Assembly (NCBI GenBank): GCA_021787775.1
Contig: JAJYLK010000055.1
Span: forward strand, 1 to 7,311
Direction of reading: 5' to 3'
From: Actinomycetes bacterium
GTDB taxonomy: Bacteria > Actinomycetota > Thermoleophilia > BMS3ABIN01
Length of the DNA: 7,311 bases
Made by a program: the position numbers and the translations under genes. Position 1 is the first letter of the stretch. Each line of letters starts with the position of its first letter. The notes beneath the pieces are model-generated. The model had not been told where the DNA came from. It worked only from the letters and a program-made list of their open reading frames with translations, and did not search any database. This document shows, one piece after another, positions 5,624-7,311 of this stretch.

Positions 5624-6991
5624 CTAGATCTTCAGGCTTCTGAACACCAGGCCGGTGAGCGGTTTGGGGTAGAAGTAGGTGGATTTGCGCGGCATCTTCT
5701 CGCCGGCTTCGGCCACGTCCCTGATCTCTTCCATGCTGGTGGGGTTGACAAAGATGGCTATCTGAGCGCCGGCTGTGCCTGTGTCGATCCGGCGGAAAGC
5801 AGCCTCGGTGCGCTCCACGAAGCGGACACGGGCATCCGCGTTCGCCCCTCCAGGACGGATGCCCAGGGCGCCGGCAAGGATGATCCGGTCCAGCACGGCC
5901 ACATCCAGCGAACGGTAGGCTGCCGAGTGGGGATCGTCGTCCGCCGTCAGCAGTGGCCGGCGCTGGCGCGCCGCCAGCACGCGGTATTCATCGGTGGCAG
6001 GCAGGTACATGCCAAAAGCGTTGCGCTCGCGGCCGTGCGCGGCCATCATCTCAATCATCCGCTGCTGCCTCGCCTGCCCCGCGCCGGGGACATCCAGGGC
6101 TTCGAAATGTTCGCCCAGCAGCTCCGCCGCGCCGGCGACAGTCGCCGCGCTCAGGCCGGAGACGAACCGGTGGATCGGCAGCACCGAGCGGCTGTCGCTG
6201 TCCATGCTGGCAAGGTAGACCATGGTGAAGTCGAATGGCTGGCTGCCGCCCGGATGCCCGCTGCCTGACCGGTCGCTGCCGGCTCCGGCGGCGCGGCGCC
6301 GGTCGCGGTAGGCCAGCATCGTCTCGTAGCGGTGGTGGCCGTCAGCGATCAGCAGCGTACCTCGGGAGAGCGCGCCGCTCAGCGCCTCGACCGCCTTCGG
6401 CTCGTCCAGCGCCCAGAGCGTATGGCGCGTACCGGCCTCGTCGGTCAACGACAGCGCCGGCGCGCCGCCGGATTCAGCCGCCTGGCGGGCGATCGCGTTT
6501 TCCGGATCGGAGTAGAGCAGGAAGATGGGGCTCAGGTTGGCCTCGGTGGCTTCGATCAGGCGCAGCCGGTCCTCCTTGGGTCCCGAAGCGGTCTGTTCGT
6601 GCGGCAGGATCCTGCCTTCGGCAAAGTCGGCCAGCCGTACGGCGCAGATGAATCCTTCACGTACCGCCGGCGCGCCGCCGGGCGTCAGGTACTCCTCGCG
6701 CAGGAAGTAGATCGCCGGCCGCGGCTCGGGCCGCAGGACATCCCCGGCCAGCCACTGCTCGAGCAGCGCCGCGGCGCGCGTGTAGCGGTTCTCGCTGTCA
6801 CTGTCGCCGGGCAGGGTCAGGCCGAAATCGAGATGGATGGCGTTGTCCGGGTGCTTTTCGTGGAAATGAAGCTGCGCCCGCGGACCGATGATGTCGTAGG
6901 GAGGGGAGACGACCGCTGACAGATCCGGCACGAGCTGCCGGTTGTAGCGCAGCCCGCGAAAAGGAATTATTTGGCTAGCCTTCGCGGACAA
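5624..6991 (-). CDS. DUF1015 family protein
   Basis: This 455-residue soluble protein has the full set of DUF1015 (PF06245/COG4198) signatures: IIPFRGLRYN at the N-terminus (8-17), VVSPPYDII (27-35), ILPHEQTASGPKEDRL (128-143), LLIADGHHRYET (213-224) and the C-terminal GEKMPRKSTYFYPKPLTGLV (430-449). Family function is not established to my knowledge. The DGHHR motif recalls ParB/sulfiredoxin-fold serine kinases such as SerK, which hints at a nucleotide- or amino-acid-related activity (inference). Residues 234-251 are a Gly/Ser-rich, probably disordered insertion. The start is a TTG at 6991: it sits just ahead of the conserved N-terminus, no ATG or GTG fits, and an AGGAAG (7004-7009) lies 12 bases upstream. 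It overlaps the end of the radical SAM gene by 17 bp, so translational coupling is likely. Confidence 0.9.
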   Translation of the reverse strand: MSAKASQIIPFRGLRYNRQLVPDLSAVVSPPYDIIGPRAQLHFHEKHPDNAIHLDFGLTLPGDSDSENRYTRAAALLEQWLAGDVLRPEPRPAIYFLREEYLTPGGAPAVREGFICAVRLADFAEGRILPHEQTASGPKEDRLRLIEATEANLSPIFLLYSDPENAIARQAAESGGAPALSLTDEAGTRHTLWALDEPKAVEALSGALSRGTLLIADGHHRYETMLAYRDRRRAAGAGSDRSGSGHPGGSQPFDFTMVYLASMDSDSRSVLPIHRFVSGLSAATVAGAAELLGEHFEALDVPGAGQARQQRMIEMMAAHGRERNAFGMYLPATDEYRVLAARQRRPLLTADDDPHSAAYRSLDVAVLDRIILAGALGIRPGGANADARVRFVERTEAAFRRIDTGTAGAQIAIFVNPTSMEEIRDVAEAGEKMPRKSTYFYPKPLTGLVFRSLKI

Positions 6992-7311
6992 TCCGTTGTG
7001 TCACTTCCTGGAAATGAAATCCCCAGATGATCAACTCGACGGTCTCCGAAAAAGCTTTCGGCTTGGTGATCAGGACTTTTATCAACAGGTGCCAGTACCG
7101 ATAGGCATTCCTGGAAAAGAGGCCGATCTTGAAGATGCTGATAATGAAGGCCCGGATGTCGCGCAGATTATGGCGCCCCGCGCTTTTCCTGACAGTCGGC
7201 CGGTAATACTTCAGGAATGCTTCCACCCTTTTGTAGTAGATCTTTGGGGAATAGATGTCGGTCAGCACCCGGTGATATCCGGCGATAAGTTTTTCCGCCG
7301 GGATCCTGGGA
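6975..7311 (-). CDS. B12-binding radical SAM protein, C-terminal part (DUF4070-like)
   Basis: The frame is open from the window edge (no start seen) to TAG at 6975, giving 111 complete C-terminal residues. It reads PRIPAEKLIAGYHRVL, then DIYSPKIYYKRVEAFLKYYRP, RDIRAFIISIFKIGLFS, YRYWHLLIKVLI, and ends with LIIWGFHFQEV. Spacing and key residues (GY, IYSP..YY.RV..FL, AF..S...GL, YW.LL, G.HF) match the DUF4070 domain found at the C-terminus of cobalamin-binding radical SAM enzymes, as I recall the family. The B12-binding and CxxxCxxC radical SAM domains would lie to the right, outside the window. Such enzymes catalyse methylations or ring rearrangements, and the substrate cannot be inferred. An internal GTG at 7268 is not the true start, since conserved sequence continues upstream of it. 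The gene is clearly less GC-rich than the overlapping DUF1015 gene. Confidence 0.78.
   Translation of the reverse strand, partial: PRIPAEKLIAGYHRVLTDIYSPKIYYKRVEAFLKYYRPTVRKSAGRHNLRDIRAFIISIFKIGLFSRNAYRYWHLLIKVLITKPKAFSETVELIIWGFHFQEVTQRIVREG

Noticed and set aside
7266..7268. GTG at 7268 as the start of a small 97-residue protein
   Set aside because: The frame stays open to the window edge and the residues upstream (IPAEKLIAGYHR) continue the DUF4070-like pattern. It is the tail of a larger protein.

Overview
The window looks like a chromosomal stretch from a moderately GC-rich, probably environmental or anaerobic bacterium. A c-di-GMP riboswitch, a secreted family-26-like glycoside hydrolase, a DUF1015 protein and a DUF4070-type B12/radical SAM protein together suggest a deep-branching actinobacterial, deltaproteobacterial or similar lineage. 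The sequence alone does not settle the taxonomy. Coding regions are mostly GC-rich, but the first 480 bases and the last 340 are clearly AT-richer.

Layout. Positions 1-150 (minus) hold the first 50 codons of a family 2 glycosyltransferase that runs off the left edge. An AT-rich intergenic region follows. It ends in a stem-loop (582-611) and a well-formed cyclic di-GMP-I (GEMM-I) riboswitch aptamer (613-699). Directly after the aptamer come a Shine-Dalgarno site and a secreted, multidomain 790-residue glycoside hydrolase (718-3090): signal peptide, GH26-like catalytic domain, Ig-like domain and four tandem copies of an unrecognised ~95-residue 'WYD' domain. A tRNA-Lys(CUU) with encoded CCA lies convergently at 3155-3230 (minus).

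The middle holds a divergent pair of cation transporters: a CaCA-family antiporter (3426-4424, minus) and a FieF/ZnT-like cation diffusion facilitator (4655-5584, plus). The 230-bp region between them carries short imperfect direct repeats. The right side is a minus-strand pair: the C-terminal end of a B12-binding radical SAM protein (6975-7311, truncated by the window) overlapping the TTG start of a DUF1015 protein (5624-6991).

How it fits together. The left part reads as a surface-polysaccharide module: a glycosyltransferase next to an exported polysaccharide hydrolase whose mRNA senses c-di-GMP, the usual signal for matrix production and sessile life. The two transporters probably serve divalent-cation homeostasis. 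The radical SAM and DUF1015 genes overlap and are probably co-translated, but their joint role is unknown. The most notable items are the riboswitch-controlled hydrolase and its uncharacterised repeat domain.
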